Origin: Mytilinidion resinicola | Taxonomy: Eukaryota; Ascomycota; Dothideomycetes; Mytilinidiales; Mytilinidiaceae | Reading direction: 5' to 3' | NCBI RefSeq assembly: GCF_010093595.1 | Contig: NW_022985469.1 | Span: 140,599-204,598 of the forward strand | Length of the DNA stretch: 64,000 bases | Program-made: the position numbers and the translations under genes | The notes under the pieces: generated by a model | What the model saw: only the letters and a program-made list of their open reading frames with translations | What the model was told of the DNA's origin: nothing | Database searches by the model: none | Shown here: positions 33,929 through 44,774 of the stretch, in pieces | Layout of the letters: the number at the start of each line of letters is the position of its first letter | Numbering within the stretch: position 1 is the first letter of the stretch

Positions 33929-34777
33929 GGCTGCTGATTGCGGCGAAGGTGAATGGGCAAGGCTAGAGCATGGCGTGGGATCGAGGGGCTGGTGCTGCGG
34001 GAATGTTGAAGAATCAAGCTGAGGAAAGGGTATCACACAATCGCTAGGCGCTAAAAGAAGAAAAGAAGAGAAAGCATGAATATCACAGGAGCATTTGGTG
34101 GCACGAGGCGGGGAGGCGGGGAGGCGGCGTGGTGTTGCGGAATGACGACGGGAGCACCTGCCACTTGCCTGCTGGGCCAGGGTCCGCCCCACCACGCTAG
34201 GCAGGAAAAAGGCTGGCACACTCAACCGTTTAAGGTGGCCCGGAGAGCTATCAGGCCTTCCAAACCCGGTATTTCAGGAATAGCAATAGCATACTGGAGG
34301 CCCTCAAGCGGTGCTAAACAAGCGCACACAAGCGCAGAAACAGCTGGAGTGTGCATACACCTCACGGATTCGCGGACTGCCACTTTTGGTTCGCACTCTT
34401 CGAATACGCTGTCTCATAGATGCACTTGTCTACCACTGCATGAAGTGCTTCAACAAGTTTCCACATATCCCCGGGCAAAGAGCTTCTATCTTCTTTAGAT
34501 TTCTCAAAATATATTGAAGCAGCCCAAGCTGCAAGCAGTGGCAAACAGGTATACACATGAGACGGCTTGTTCTAGAATTAGTGTGCCACCTTTTCCATGC
34601 CCCGCCCCGCGCCACCTGCACCTGCACCTGCGCTCTGCAGCGAGCCGAGGCGGGCGCGGGCGGAAGAGAAGTGCCAAGCCCGGCCGGAGTCGAACCACCA
34701 AATCGACGCCCTACTAAATGTCATGACAGCTGCTCCCTCGCTCTTTTCCAGCGTGCTCCCATCCCACCGCCATTGCG
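33929..34777. other. Divergent promoter region between BTB gene and COX15
   Basis: About 850 bp lie between divergent ATGs. It contains a tRNA B-box-like word at 34686-34696 that I do not accept as a tRNA (see rejected items). No gene is supported. Confidence 0.5.
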
Positions 34778-36342
34778 ATGGCTTCAATCTTCACGACGTT
34801 CCCGCTGCTGCGCCAGGCAGCTCCTCGTCTTACGCGCGAGTTCTTCACGTGTCGAGCATGCGTCAAGACTCCCCTCCCGTCCGCCATACGACCATCTCTC
34901 CGAAAATCTCCCTTCGCCCAAGTCTTGAGATCCCAGTCTACACAAACCCATAGGCCGACTACGAGTGACCAATCCCCGCTCGGCACTCTAAGTGGAACAA
35001 TTGGCGGCAGGGCAGATGCAAAAGCCACTCCAAAAACAAGCTCTTTCCCGGAGACAAGCGACAAAGCCGTGGCATACTGGCTATTGGGGAGCGCGGCAAG
35101 CGTATTTGGGATTGTTATTCTTGGAGGGCTGACTAGGCTTACGGAATCCGGGTATGGAATGGCACGAGAATTTGATTTCCATTGTCCTAATATCTTCATA
35201 GACTCAGCATAACAGAATGGCGCCCCGTCACCGGATCCATCCCTCCCATGACTCCCGAAGACTGGGAGATTGAATTCACAAAATACCGATCTTCGCCTGA
35301 ATTCGCCCTCCTCAACCCAAACATGACCCTCCCCGAGTTCAAGCAGATATTCTGGATGGAATGGGGACATCGCCTCTGGGGACGTGTCATTGGACTCACA
35401 TTCGTCGTTCCCACTATATACTTCATTGCGCAGCGCAAGGTATCGGTGCCGATGGCCTGGAAACTCATTGGAATATCTGGCTTGATTGGCTTCCAGGGCG
35501 TAATCGGATGGTGGATGGTGAAAAGCGGCCTCCACGACGATTTATTCGCGAAGGGAAGCCATCCCCGCGTGAGCCAGTACCGTCTGACTACGCATCTAGG
35601 CGCTGCTTTCATCGTTTATACCACCATGCTACTTTCTGGCCTCTCTATCCTTCGCGAACGTTCCCTCCTTAAAGACCCGGAAGCCGCCCAGAAGCTATTT
35701 GCTACTCTGAAGAACCCCAATCTGCGCCTCTTTCGCGGATCTGTGACCGCTCTTTCAGTCCTGGTATTTGTAACAGCTATGTCTGGTGCGCTTGTCGCTG
35801 GTCTTGATGCCGGTCTCATCTACAACGAGTTCCCATATATGGGTCTAGGACTTACCCCACCCAAGAAGGAATTATTCGATCCGTTTTACAGCCACGTGCC
35901 AGACCAGTCCGACATTTGGTGGCGAAACATGCTCGAGAATCCTTCGCTGGTACAACTCGATCATCGCATTCTTGCGATGACCACCTTCACGGCCATCATG
36001 AGTTTGTTTGCATACACCCGATATTCGTCCCGCGTCCGTCCCATCCTTCCCGCAAATGCCAGGAAAGGCGTCATGGGCTCTGTCCATCTTGTCTGTATGC
36101 AAGTCGCTCTCGGTATCAGCACGCTGATCTACATGGTCCCAACTTGGCTGGCTGCGACGCACCAGGCCGGTAGTCTTGCTCTTCTCACTGGCGTATTGGT
36201 CCTTGGGAGCCGCGTCTCAATGTCACGCCGTGCTGTTAGGCTCGTGCAACAGGCTGCTAAGCAGCAGTCTGCCGCCCTGAGAGGCTCAGGTAAGCGGAGG
36301 CTTGACGTCGGCGTGAAAGGCGTAGAGCAGAAAAGACCGTAA
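34778..36342 (+). CDS. COX15: Haem A synthase COX15, mitochondrial
   Basis: Exon 1 is 34778-35151 and exon 2 is 35202-36342, with a 50-bp intron; the product has 504 residues, normal for fungal Cox15. The first 60 residues are rich in Arg and Ser with few acids, as in a mitochondrial presequence. The first helix ends GGLTRLTESG and joins across the intron to LSITEWRPVTGSIPPM, a highly conserved loop. Conserved histidine regions follow (FWMEWGHRLWGR, QYRLTTHLGAAF, LVQLDHRILAM, ATHQAGSLALL), which hold the haem ligands. The enzyme oxidises haem O to haem A in the inner membrane for cytochrome c oxidase. Eight membrane segments can be picked out. Confidence 0.96.
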
Positions 36343-37026
36343 TATCATAGTAGCGGCGTGTATTTGATTGTATCATAGTGTATATACTGGAGACGGATTT
36401 CAAGTGCCCATCGCTGTCAGGTTTGGATGAAGGAGTTATTGTAATCTACGCCTCTCCTTATCTTCTAGCAAATGGCTACTCTCCTTAGTATCATCATTAC
36501 TTTGCTGCTTTGGTGGTATGTAAAATCTCGCACGTCTCTTACAGGTCCTAGGCACCAAGCAAATATGAAAGTAATCTCAAACTCATCAGCAACTCAAACA
36601 CCAGCTGAAAAACCAGGCAATTTACCACTGGATTTGCGGCTGTTTGACGTGCTTCAACACATTCTCAACCATCTGAATGAGACCTCAAGGTCTGTTATCG
36701 CTCCCAAGGCCCTCCAAGTCAATATCGATCAGGCTGCCTTTCATTCTCCGACCGCCATATATCCTGCTCCCAATCTTACTTTTCTTTATCTCCTCCTCTT
36801 AAGTCCGACTTTCTCTCACTTAGCCGTCTTGTTCGTCTCACCGCTTCCGCGTGCGACGGCTCACCGCCAATCAACGTGAAGCTCCTCCTGCATTTCTTTC
36901 CTTCCTTCCAACCTCGACCTCTTTCGGTCAACCTCAACCCCACATCAACCAGACTAGCAGCCTGTAGGTTAAAGCAGTTCGCTCTTTCAGGACATCTATT
37001 GCTGACCAACCGAGTCATAACGAATC
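36343..37026. other. Intergenic region with a weak short frame
   Basis: A 135-codon frame at 36472-36879 begins with one hydrophobic helix (LLSIIITLLLWWYV) but has no other recognisable feature and lies where the leader of the next gene is expected. I do not call it a gene. Confidence 0.4.
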
Positions 37027-38677
37027 ATGGACACTCTTACGAGAGATCAGATCGAAGAACGAGTGAAAGAGCCGGCGGAAGAGCAGTATGCTTCAAGAGA
37101 GTGCAATCTACCGAGCCCAATGAACGGGTCGCTCGGTATCGAACGGGGCCAAGCTCGAAATCCACGTCTTCGAGAGGAGGGCTCTAGCTGGAAACCCAAG
37201 AAGAATCACGACGAGCTTACTCTAAGCACCAAAAACCTAATCGACAGCAGAATCGGCAATGCACAACGCCACTGGGGTATATCGGCTCTGGCGGACGCGT
37301 TTCCCGAACGTGTCAGGCCGCTCATGCGTGTCGACCGAAGAAACCACAAATTGAAACGACCTTTCTGCGTTGAAAACGATCCTAAGCGATGGTCGCACGA
37401 AGTTCTCAGCCTGGTTGAGGAACTGGCAGAATGCTCGAAAGATGATCTAGAGACCGCCCTAAAGTGCCTCGAGGAAGAAACAAAGAACAAATTCACTCAC
37501 AGCTACAAGTGCAAAGACAGCGGGCTGTGTGGGCTGGACCCGTCAGATCTAAGGGAAACAATACACCACTACAAGTGGACCAAACCGCACAAGGCCGCTA
37601 ACTGGACAAGGATTCGTGGCAAGGTAAGAATGATGATTTCAGTTGAGTTGGTTGACTATTGTAACATAAAACGACTGACAATGAAGCATAGCGCAACGAG
37701 GATGCCGAACCCGATAGTGCTAGCGGCTCCAACAACTGGTTCGGAGCGCCTAAGCAGGAGCCTGGCATAAAGTGCGATCCCGATGGGCAGCAGCAGAGAA
37801 ATGATGATAGCCACGAAAGTAGCACTGAATCCTATTGTGGTCATGATTTTGACTACATGCTTGGCTTGCACTTCACAGACGAGGACAATCAGAGCACGAG
37901 CAAGCATGGCACCATTAACGCTGCAGACACAGTAGGTACCCAGGTGGCCTCGGGAGATGTCAATACTGCGACCGTTGACACCCACGACACGGAGAAAGAT
38001 ACTGTTACCACAGGCACCGATGAATCCGCTGCTCGGCCCATCGTTACCACCGAAACATTTGAGACCAACGAACTGAGTTCAACTTCCCAACTGGCTAGCA
38101 CCCATCAGCCTCTCACTGTCGACCAACGTAACAGTATTGATCCTCCCAATCCTGATACACCCCCAGCGCCTCTAGACTCTGGATCTCCTATCGCCGAAGC
38201 TTCCACATCTTCCTCCCCTAACGATTTTCCATCAATCGCACCATCCCCAGAGCAGCACGCCCAATCCCCGAATCTTAAAACCGAACCCGAAACTACTACC
38301 GAACAAGGTCCTCACAACAGCGCCGACCCAGAAATCAAAATCGAAGAAGGAGTAAACCCACTCAAGCGAGCCCACTCGGTCGATGCATCCGAGGAGTCTG
38401 ACAACGACGATCTGAAGCAGATGGAGCTGAAAGCTGTGAGTTTGGAGGCGAAGGAAGCGCGCATGATGTGGGAGTTAGCGAATAATAAGGCGGCGAAGCT
38501 AAAGTAAGTGGAGCGTTTTCATACCTTGTCTCCTGTGCTTCGATCAGTGCTGACTTGATAGGTGGTAGGAAACAGCAGAGGGAGATTGAGCGGCAGAAGC
38601 GGATGGAAGAGGAGAGGAGGGCGAAGAGGGCAAGGGTTGAGGGGCCGATCGTGATCGACCTTTGTGATTTGGATTAG
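37027..38677 (+). CDS. Putative nuclear SUMO-motif protein, paralogue 1
   Basis: Three exons: 37027-37623, 37692-38503 and 38569-38677; 505 residues. The N-terminal domain (about residues 70-200) aligns by eye with the gene at 40860: RWSHEVLSLVEELAECSKDD against RWSYGVLRKLKKLSRCSKGD, followed by ITHYK-like and W-rich ends in both. The middle is disordered and acidic. Lysines in SUMO-attachment context occur at GIKCD, NLKTE and EIKIE. A charged coiled coil (KKQQREIERQKRMEEE) leads to the C-terminus PIVIDLCDLD, a close match to a SUMO-interaction motif (hydrophobic core then acids). KRARV before it could be a nuclear signal. The function is unknown; SUMO-linked nuclear assembly is an inference from motifs. 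Confidence 0.7.
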
Positions 38678-39140
38678 GTGGGTTGCTGGTTGAAGGGGGG
38701 TGTGAGAATGAGAAAGGCGGGTATTATGGCGGTTGGGTTTGATTGAGTGGGATAGATGGGTGGGTTGCACATGGCATAGAATTGGGGTTGGATTCATCTT
38801 CTGCAGATTGGGTATAGATGCGGTTGGGACAGTTCAGATGCATACTTGATTTTGATGATTCTATGCTTCAAAGACTCAACAGGTGTGTCATCTTTATCTT
38901 TTTAGGTATATCTTATCCTCCTCATATATATTTTTCTATCTATTCCCGATCTCTTTTCTCCTAGTTGCTTCTCTCTTCTCACGCTCGCAGTTTCATTGCC
39001 ACTCTTCGTCCCTCAACATAATTCTTGCTCTCCACTGTTTCAGGTACTCCAACGCGTTAAGAGGAGTTTGGAAAAGAGATAATATTCTAGACAACGCAAA
39101 TTGGAGCGGACCTATCCGGCTTTTATCAACCTATCCCACC

Positions 39141-39716
39141 ATGGCCACCCGACGGTACAGTCGCTACCAGGCCCAGCACCTCTTCCCAGCGGATTTAACC
39201 AAGAATACCAAGATCAGGAAATCACAAATAACTCACGACACATGCAAGGAGTGCGCCATCAAAAGAGCCAACTCCCAGCCTCGACCACTGCGGCAACTGC
39301 TACCTCCTAACACTAGCACCGCCATGTGCAAAGTTTGTCTGCGGCGGTGCGCTTGTCCGGAATGCTTCACGAGGGCCTATGAGAAAGGCGTGGTTCAAAC
39401 CTACCACACCTGCAGCCGGTGCGTAGCAAAACGGCGGAGACGAGCGATGCGGATGGGTTTTAGACAAAATGTTGCGCTTCACCCGGCCTGCCGCGTTGAT
39501 ACATCGGACATTCGATCCCCGTCAACCGATTACGTCCAACATGGGAATCGATCGATCCCAATGGAGCAGCTGTTCCCAGCCAGAACTTCCAATCCCAACG
39601 ATGACAATATCTCCGAGGATGGCGAAGATGATTTTCAGCATCCCCCGGGGCCATGTTCCACTACACACCGCTCTCAACTCGAAGTAGACACCGTTCTCGC
39701 GGAGATTAACAAATAG
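39141..39716 (+). CDS. Small Cys-rich basic protein, possible zinc binder
   Basis: The frame is open from 38883, but a leader-like hydrophobic stretch precedes the better start at 39141 (MATRRYSRYQAQHLF), giving 191 residues. Cysteines come in pairs: CKEC, then CKVCLRRCACPEC, then CSRC. Short repeated contexts HDTCKECAIKR and YHTCSRCVAKRRRR suggest internal duplication. The tail is acidic (DDNISEDGEDD). It lies between two paralogous genes, and its upstream DNA (about 39027-39110) resembles DNA at 43630-43730. I do not recognise the family; zinc binding is inferred from CxxC pairs. Confidence 0.5.
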   Translation: MATRRYSRYQAQHLFPADLTKNTKIRKSQITHDTCKECAIKRANSQPRPLRQLLPPNTSTAMCKVCLRRCACPECFTRAYEKGVVQTYHTCSRCVAKRRRRAMRMGFRQNVALHPACRVDTSDIRSPSTDYVQHGNRSIPMEQLFPARTSNPNDDNISEDGEDDFQHPPGPCSTTHRSQLEVDTVLAEINK

Positions 39717-40859
39717 ATCGATGTACGCCTTGCAAACTTTTAGGGGGGGCAAAAGGAAGATGTTCGAGTATTTTGAAGCTCTACATAATCTGGGAGATCT
39801 ACACGCTAACCTAAAAACAAGGATCAGCAGTGAGCGATGCAGGTCTAAAAGTGAAGGAGTGAAACGAAGGAGAAGAGAGGCCGCATAGAGCAGGGCAATT
39901 GAGATGGATACCGTAGCAGCTTGGCATAAATGAATGAGTGGAGAGGGGCAGGTTACTTGTGAAGGCAACAACTAATAACTGACGATGTTGGCGGACGGGA
40001 TGCTTATGTTGTTATGGAAGTATTGGGAGTCGTCCGCGTCAACACTCAGCAGGGTAAAGTCTCAGTTTACTATACAGCAACTTCCTACCGACAAATTTTG
40101 AAGAAACCCTAAACCACATCAGACAGCGGCAAACAAGTGCGCACAGCTTATCCGAGCTAGACCTTTTGCTTCTGCATAGACGTAGACATCCTCGTCGACC
40201 GTCTGCTCGACGCTCACCATCCATGATCTCTATCTTTCCCTTCTGTCTTCTTCCTTTCCCACCCACTATTTCCTTACCTCGCCGTGGCGTCTCCCCTCTT
40301 TTTCACATACTTCTATACTAATTCTCTTATCGAGTCTAAAGACATCTCAATTCGGCTTTGTCTCTGAGACACCCAGCTTTTCTCACTCCCTTCATCTCGA
40401 ACAGCTCACTATTGATTCCACACCTTTCTATCTCCAACATCTTCCATACATCCTTCACTACTCACCTTCCATCTTACACTTACATATTTACCTACTTACC
40501 GCTCTTCTTACACCCCTCCTCCTCTACCCTCTTCCTCCTACAACTTCCTCTACTTACAACTACCTCCGCCTACATCCTCATCACCTACGCTCCACTCCAC
40601 CTCCATCACGCTTTGGCTCCTATCCTACCTCTTGCAACAAGAGGCTTTCGGCTCTTTACCACAGAAATCTACCGCTGCCGACTTCTTAGGTATCAGCCTC
40701 TCGACTCTTTACCACAGAAATCTACCGCTGCCGACTTCTTAGGTACCAGCCTCTCGACTTCCATTTCAACCCTAACACACACGGAAGCAGCGGGTGTGGT
40801 CTATCTATTCCTCGATATCATCACCTTCACCAATCACGAATTCTCAACACCCTGTCAAG
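39717..40859. other. Upstream region of second SUMO-motif gene, with CT-rich leader
   Basis: 1.1 kb. From about 40260 to 40850 the plus strand is strongly C/T-rich, as in long fungal 5' leaders. It contains a 53-bp tandem repeat (40652-40757). No other gene is supported. Confidence 0.5.
40652..40757 (+). repeat. Perfect-looking 53-bp tandem duplication
   Basis: Units 40652-40704 and 40705-40757 both run from CTCTTTACCACAG to CAGCCTCTCGA and differ only at one T/C. Each contains TTAGGTA, so a splice donor would be duplicated if this lies in the 5' leader. Confidence 0.75.
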
Positions 40860-42458
40860 ATGGTGTCTACATGGACCACCAAGAAGCTCAAGGGCGAAGT
40901 CACCCCTCAAACGGATGAAATGGTCGCTGAGATCATCGACGAGATGAAGCTTAATTGGTCCGTGGACAACATCGGCAAGACGATCCCCGAGCGCTTCCGC
41001 TACATTGCCCGCGTGCCTCGTAGCAACCATGTGCGTTTCGTCAACCCGCGACGAACGGAGGAAGATGCCGCCCGGTGGTCCTACGGAGTGCTGAGGAAGT
41101 TGAAAAAGCTTAGTCGATGCTCGAAGGGAGATGTGGCGGGCGGCTTGGCATCCCTCTCAATGGTCGTGGAAGCCCAGGAAAAGCATAATAGAGCCGCTTT
41201 AGCTACAGGACTGCTTGGCCTCTGGCCTCGCAACTTCAAGCTTGCGATTACCCACTACAAGCAAACCCACCCAGAGATGGTGAACAATTGGGCCGCTGTT
41301 TGTCCGACGGTGAGTTGGTCTATTCTGACACACGCAATCGCATTCTTTCTCCGATGTCTCTTTTGATGACTGACGATGCTACTCAGGATTTAAGAGACCT
41401 CGGACATCTGCTTGGGAAAACGTACGCACCTCTAGGCCCTATCATAGCCACGGAGGCAGGATCCCCGGGTTGCCCACTTACCCCAGTAGACTGCGACAGC
41501 GAGACCGAAGACGAAGAGGATGAGAATGATGATGATGAAGAAGAGGAGGATGACGATGAGGATTCGGATGACGATGATGGTGATGGTGATGGTGATGGTG
41601 ATGGTAGTGCTCTCAGCACCACCGCTACTCGCCCATTTGTTAGGAATTCCCATGTCCCCACGTCGGGCGAGCAACCCGCTGAGAACGGGACCGCCACTAC
41701 GGGCGCACTCACGGGCTCGGCTACCACTGTTCAGCACCGTCTGACCCACCCCAATGCACAGCGCGACGCCTCAAACCCAATCACACAGAGCGCCAGAGAG
41801 GAGTCCACTCTGTTCGTTACCGGAAACTCTCCTGAACCAGAAACCACCGGCCGAGACACCACGACTGAGCCTCAGACGTCACAGGACCAAGCCGAGCCGA
41901 CTTCCGTCTGTGCTCAGGGGGATGGACTTCGGTTAACCATCCGGGACTCAACCATCCAGAACAAAGCTTCGCTCTTCGGCGATGGCACAGACATATCCCC
42001 CAGCGTTTCTCCTAGCTTCAAGTCTACTACGACTAAACCTCAGACTACAGATGACAAGGCGAACCCGACTTCCCCAGCCGCTACAGACGGTCCTCCATCC
42101 AAGGCATCCATTAAGCGCGAACCAGACATCAAGTTCGTATCTTACGTTAAACGGGAGACCAAGACCGGACCTGATATCAAGACTGAACCTGATATCGATA
42201 TGCCTATTCGCCGCAAACGCCCGGCCCAATACGTCGAGGTCATTGACGACGATGCTGCAGACGAGGATATGTGGCGCTTGAGGATCGATCTCGATGAGGC
42301 CAAGGTCAAGTTGGCAGAATCGAAGTTCCAGGCTAGGGCTAATCAGCGGAAGCGTCAGAGAAGAGTGTAAGTATTTCTGTGTCCATTGTGGATGGTGTGG
42401 GTGCTGATGGTTCTATAGGGTGCCTGGTGGCTGGTACGATCCCTTGGTTCTCGACTGA
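40860..42458 (+). CDS. Putative nuclear SUMO-motif protein, paralogue 2
   Basis: Three exons: 40860-41309, 41387-42366 and 42419-42458; 489 residues. The start MVSTWTTKKLKGEV is followed by a domain related to that of the 37027 gene (PERFRYIARVPRSNH, RWSYGVLRKLKKLSRCSKGD, then ITHYKQTHPEMVNNWAAV). A low-complexity Asp/Glu run coded by GAT/GAA repeats spans about residues 190-225. Three SUMO-attachment consensus sites sit close together (SIKREP, YVKRET, DIKTEP at about residues 392-424). They are followed by a basic patch (IRRKRPAQ) and YVEVIDDDAADED, which fits a SUMO-interaction motif. The last intron splits the C-terminus RR-VVPGGWYDPLVLD. The role is unknown. Confidence 0.7.
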
Positions 42459-43873
42459 AGGGACATAATACATGGGGATGAGATGAGCTGCTTGAGATAT
42501 CCCTGGCGGATACATCACGGTTAGTAGAGGGCAGGTCGGGATGGCATTCAAAAGTATATGGCGTTTGGGTTTGAATCTTTATCATTTGCGGATGCGTTTG
42601 CTTTTATCTCTTGGGAACTGGGGCTGCCCAGCACTTTGGGATATACTGGGGACGGGTCACAAAAGTTTGGGGCTTGGTTTTGGGACAATAATTTTGCGGA
42701 TGCTTTGGGTTTCCCCGAAAAGGGGCAGATGCTTGGCAGAGGCCCATCTATGATGATAGCGACTTGCTTTTTACTTAGTGGCTTCAATACTGGCTCTCAA
42801 ATTCTTTTCCTTGACTTCGCTTTGCCGCTGCTTGAAGTGCTACAAAGCACTGTTTGAAAATTGGACACGATGTAGGACTCATAAGGCCGCGAACCAGACG
42901 AAGCCATAATTTGAATTTAGCACAGTGCCTGGAGATTAAGCTGTGTACTATTGCTTGCTACCGTTTGAGGTTCTGTGTTGCTTCATCAAAATCCAGACAC
43001 CATGTAAGATTCTTGAGACCGCGAAGCAGACGGCCATAAATTGATATTCAGTACAGCGCCTAGACATGAAGATTTCTGCTCCTGCTTGCCACTGTCTGAG
43101 GTCCTTCGTTGCGTCATCAAAATCCAGATACGATGTAAGATTCTTGAGACCGCGAACCAGACACGGCCATATATTGACATTCAGTACATTGCCTAGACAT
43201 AAATTTTTCTGCTCTTGCTTGCCACTGTCTGAAGTCCTTCGATAATTCATTAGAAATCCGGACACGATGTCAGACTCCTAATGCCGCGAATGAGACTTGT
43301 CATAACTAACATTCAGTACAGTGCCTGGACATCAGTCTGTGCACTCCTACTCACCATTGTCTGAAGTCCTTCGACTTCCATTAGGGATACAGCTGAGATG
43401 TAAGAGTTGTCATAGTGCCGTCTGGAGCAGCTCCACACACTTGCACCCCACTGTTCCGATCGGGGAGCCTGATGTATCATCGGGAGTCTGGACGACAAAT
43501 TGCAAGCAAAGGCAAAAGAGAGTGCACAAACTTATGTCCTAATACTGAAGCGCAACTTGGTCGGGCTGCTCCACCCCAGAAACCCTATCTAATACGCATT
43601 ACTTACACCTAAGTCTATGCACTTTTGCTTGCTACTGTGTAAGGTACTCTGACACATTAAGAGGAAATTGGAAATACGTTCAATCCTGGGTAGCATAGAT
43701 CGGAGCAGACCGACACGCCTCTGGTTAACCTCTTTTGCCGTCGCATGGGGTAGATGTACATATCATAAGGAGTCTGGAAGGGACTTCACGGAAAGGTGCA
43801 CAGACTTACGTCGAGGTACTGTATGAATCGTGCACCGTGATCATGAACCTTCCTCTCGATAGCGACTCACCCA
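42459..43873. other. Non-coding region dominated by a 131-bp tandem array
   Basis: About 400 bp of plain sequence is followed by the array (42858-43515) and a diverged partial unit at 43600-43740. No gene is supported; the apparent minus-strand frames here come from the repeats. Confidence 0.55.
42858..43515 (+). repeat. Diverged tandem array, about 131-bp period, four to five units
   Basis: Units start near 42858, 42988, 43119, 43254 and 43385 with words such as AAATCC(A/G)GA-ACGATGTAAGA. They contain CCGCGAA(C/G)CAGAC, CATTCAGTACA and GCTTGCCACTGTCTGA. Identity falls from about 85% in the middle units to a decayed last unit. Part of the unit recurs at about 43620-43740 and, more weakly, at 39027-39110. 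Confidence 0.7.
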
Positions 43874-44774
43874 TCAAGGCGACTCCCCAAATAGCCACTC
43901 CGGCCCTTTCACATCAATCCAAACCTTCCCTCTCATCGCCTTTTCCAGCCGACACTCTCTGTCCTCCAACTCCCGCAAAAAGCACCACTGCGTCGCCACA
44001 ATTTCCTCCTCCTCAACTCTCAACACATTCTCCTCCCCAATCTCCTCAATTTCCGCCCTGCTAATCACTACCACGTCGTTCGTATACACATGCCCTTTAA
44101 TCAGCTCCAGTTTCTCATACCCCTCAACTTCCGACCCAATTCTGGGGCGCATACACTTCCTACAAGCCCTCACATACTCCTTCCACTCCTCCCCATGCTC
44201 CAGCTCCACCTGTGGCACGCCGTCTACAACCTCCTGCGGCACCTGCACCTGGATCAGCCAGCTCTCAGCATACCGGTCCCGTCGCGCGGCCCACGCCCTC
44301 CACATCTCCGCCGTCTTTTCCTCGCCGTGGAGGTACACAGCCGGACTGTCGCGAGTGAAGTCACCGCGGCTGCGCAACAGCATATTCACATTGATGCTCG
44401 TCGGTCGTGTCGACGCTTGCGTTCCGCTGCGCGGTGAGGAGGCGCGCGGCGTGGGCTTTCAGCCGCATGGTAAGGTCGATGAAGGTGGCCCAGCGTGCGT
44501 GGAGGGTGTTGTCGATCCAGTGCACGAGCGTCTCGGTGCGGAGGATGGCGGCGAAGTCGGGGTCGAGGAGCGCGGATTGGAACTCCGTCGTAAGACCTAT
44601 CAAAGTCATGGGGCGCGCTGGGTCCCAGTCGTCGTATTGGTGGTGGTAGAGGGTTAGGGTATGCCCTGTGCCATGGTCTAGGAAGTTGTAGCAGTTTTGG
44701 TCGGGGTCCGGGCGCGTGTAGTAGTTGTTGAAGATTTGCACGGCGGTCTCGGGGGTGAAGCCTATGAAGTTCAT
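43874..44774 (-). pseudogene. Frameshifted gene, tentatively DUF3669-like
   Basis: The first part reads from about 44774 (MNFIGFTPETAVQIFNNYY, then TRPDPDQNCYNFLD) to a stop at 44361. The sense then continues one frame over (NVNMLLRSRGDFTRDSPA, then EEKTAEMWRAWAARR) to 43874. No GT-AG intron joins them in phase, so a one-base shift near 44390 is likely. The TPE.A..IF..Y..RPDP pattern reminds me of the fungal DUF3669 family, but I place it there from memory only. An open frame upstream to 44873 begins with GTG and may be part of a lost 5' end. The function is unknown. Confidence 0.5.

Noticed and set aside
34686..34696. tRNA B-box-like word (GGTTCGACTCC on the minus strand)
   Set aside because: No A-box at the right distance, poor T-stem pairing and no acceptor stem; treated as chance.
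36472..36879. 135-codon frame with one hydrophobic N-terminal helix
   Set aside because: No family resemblance, and it lies where the leader of the next gene is expected.
41383..41749. Minus-strand frames with long Ser or Ile runs
   Set aside because: They are mirror images of the GAT/GAA repeat coding the acidic run of the 40860 gene.
42948..43265. 105-codon minus-strand frame inside the tandem array
   Set aside because: The frame arises from the 131-bp repeats and breaks in other units.
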